A DNA stretch of 62,055 nucleotides from CAYVQE01 sp964633205 (GTDB lineage Bacteria; Myxococcota; B64-G9). Under the pieces are notes generated by a model. It did no database searches and was not told the origin of the DNA. It saw only the letters and a list, made by a program, of their open reading frames with translations. Positions 61,994-62,055 of the stretch are shown here, piece after piece (the first letter of the stretch is position 1; each line of letters opens with the position of its first letter). The stretch spans positions 1 to 62,055 of the forward strand of contig CAZWFN010000018.1 in the NCBI GenBank assembly GCA_964633205.1. The letters run 5' to 3'. A program made the position numbers and the translations under genes.

Positions 61994-62055
61994 GTTCGTT
62001 CCGAGCGATCCGCGCTGTAGAGGTTTCTGATTGAGCTGAACGGCCGGCCAACAGT

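Overview
This is about 62 kb of very GC-rich, tightly packed chromosome from a Gram-negative bacterium. Outer-membrane genes (kdsA, kdsB, lptA, lptB, an LpxL-type acyltransferase, TolC) show the cell type. Abundant lipoproteins with Gly/Asp or Cys-rich stretches, a CarD regulator, a CFI-box/outer-membrane-barrel protein, CheB-CheR hybrid signalling, HprK plus PTS-Ntr components and a Myxococcus-type LexA box point to a Myxococcota/deltaproteobacterial relative. That placement is inference from gene content. No rRNA, tRNA, CRISPR array or intact transposase was seen. Most genes are in operons with 4-base ATGA/GTGA/TTGA start-stop overlaps.

Layout. 1-2 kb: divergent phaR and phaE/phaC (polyhydroxyalkanoate) with a shared control region. 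2-9 kb: cell-envelope genes, including two paralogous lipoproteins, a lipoprotein hydrolase, an outer-membrane protein, a roughly 40-cysteine lipoprotein, and a chimeric scar holding the end of a DUF2891 gene. 9-14.3 kb: SPFH lipoprotein, Ig-like lipoprotein, asd, a fused two-module envelope protein, and truA. 14.3-21.7 kb: a signalling block of kaiC, kaiB, a histidine kinase, a receiver-only regulator and a 1247-residue CheB-CheR-PAS-kinase-receiver hybrid, preceded by a possible leader peptide made of EQAA repeats. 21.7-26.6 kb: rplM-rpsI, then a leftward FecR, LysM-like, receiver, HD-GYP operon.

26.7-39.7 kb is a long housekeeping run: kdsB-pyrG-kdsA-acyltransferase, then lptC-like/lptA/lptB/rpoN/hpf/ptsN/hprK/rapZ/EIIA-Man/HPr/ptsI. 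It joins Kdo and LPS export to sigma-54 and a regulatory PTS that has no sugar permease. At the 3' end of ptsI sits a mosaic patch (39.7-41.7 kb). It holds a near-copy of the last 30 bases of ptsI, a DUF4143 ATPase gene with its own promoter and inverted repeat, remains of an MntA/HepT toxin-antitoxin pair, and two copies of a 19-base palindrome. This looks like an accessory insertion.

41.7-62 kb: metK-ahcY (methyl cycle), uppP, a GalT/HIT-like protein, a YfdX-like protein divergent from an MscS channel, a transglutaminase-type lipoprotein, a frameshifted small secreted protein, a TGS-type nucleoside kinase, NUDIX and mannose-1-phosphate guanylyltransferase, TolC, CarD, a short FPD-repeat protein resembling the 7(1)-knotted family, a Dam-type methylase overlapping a PD-(D/E)XK nuclease gene, and dnaE2 with a LexA box inside its promoter.
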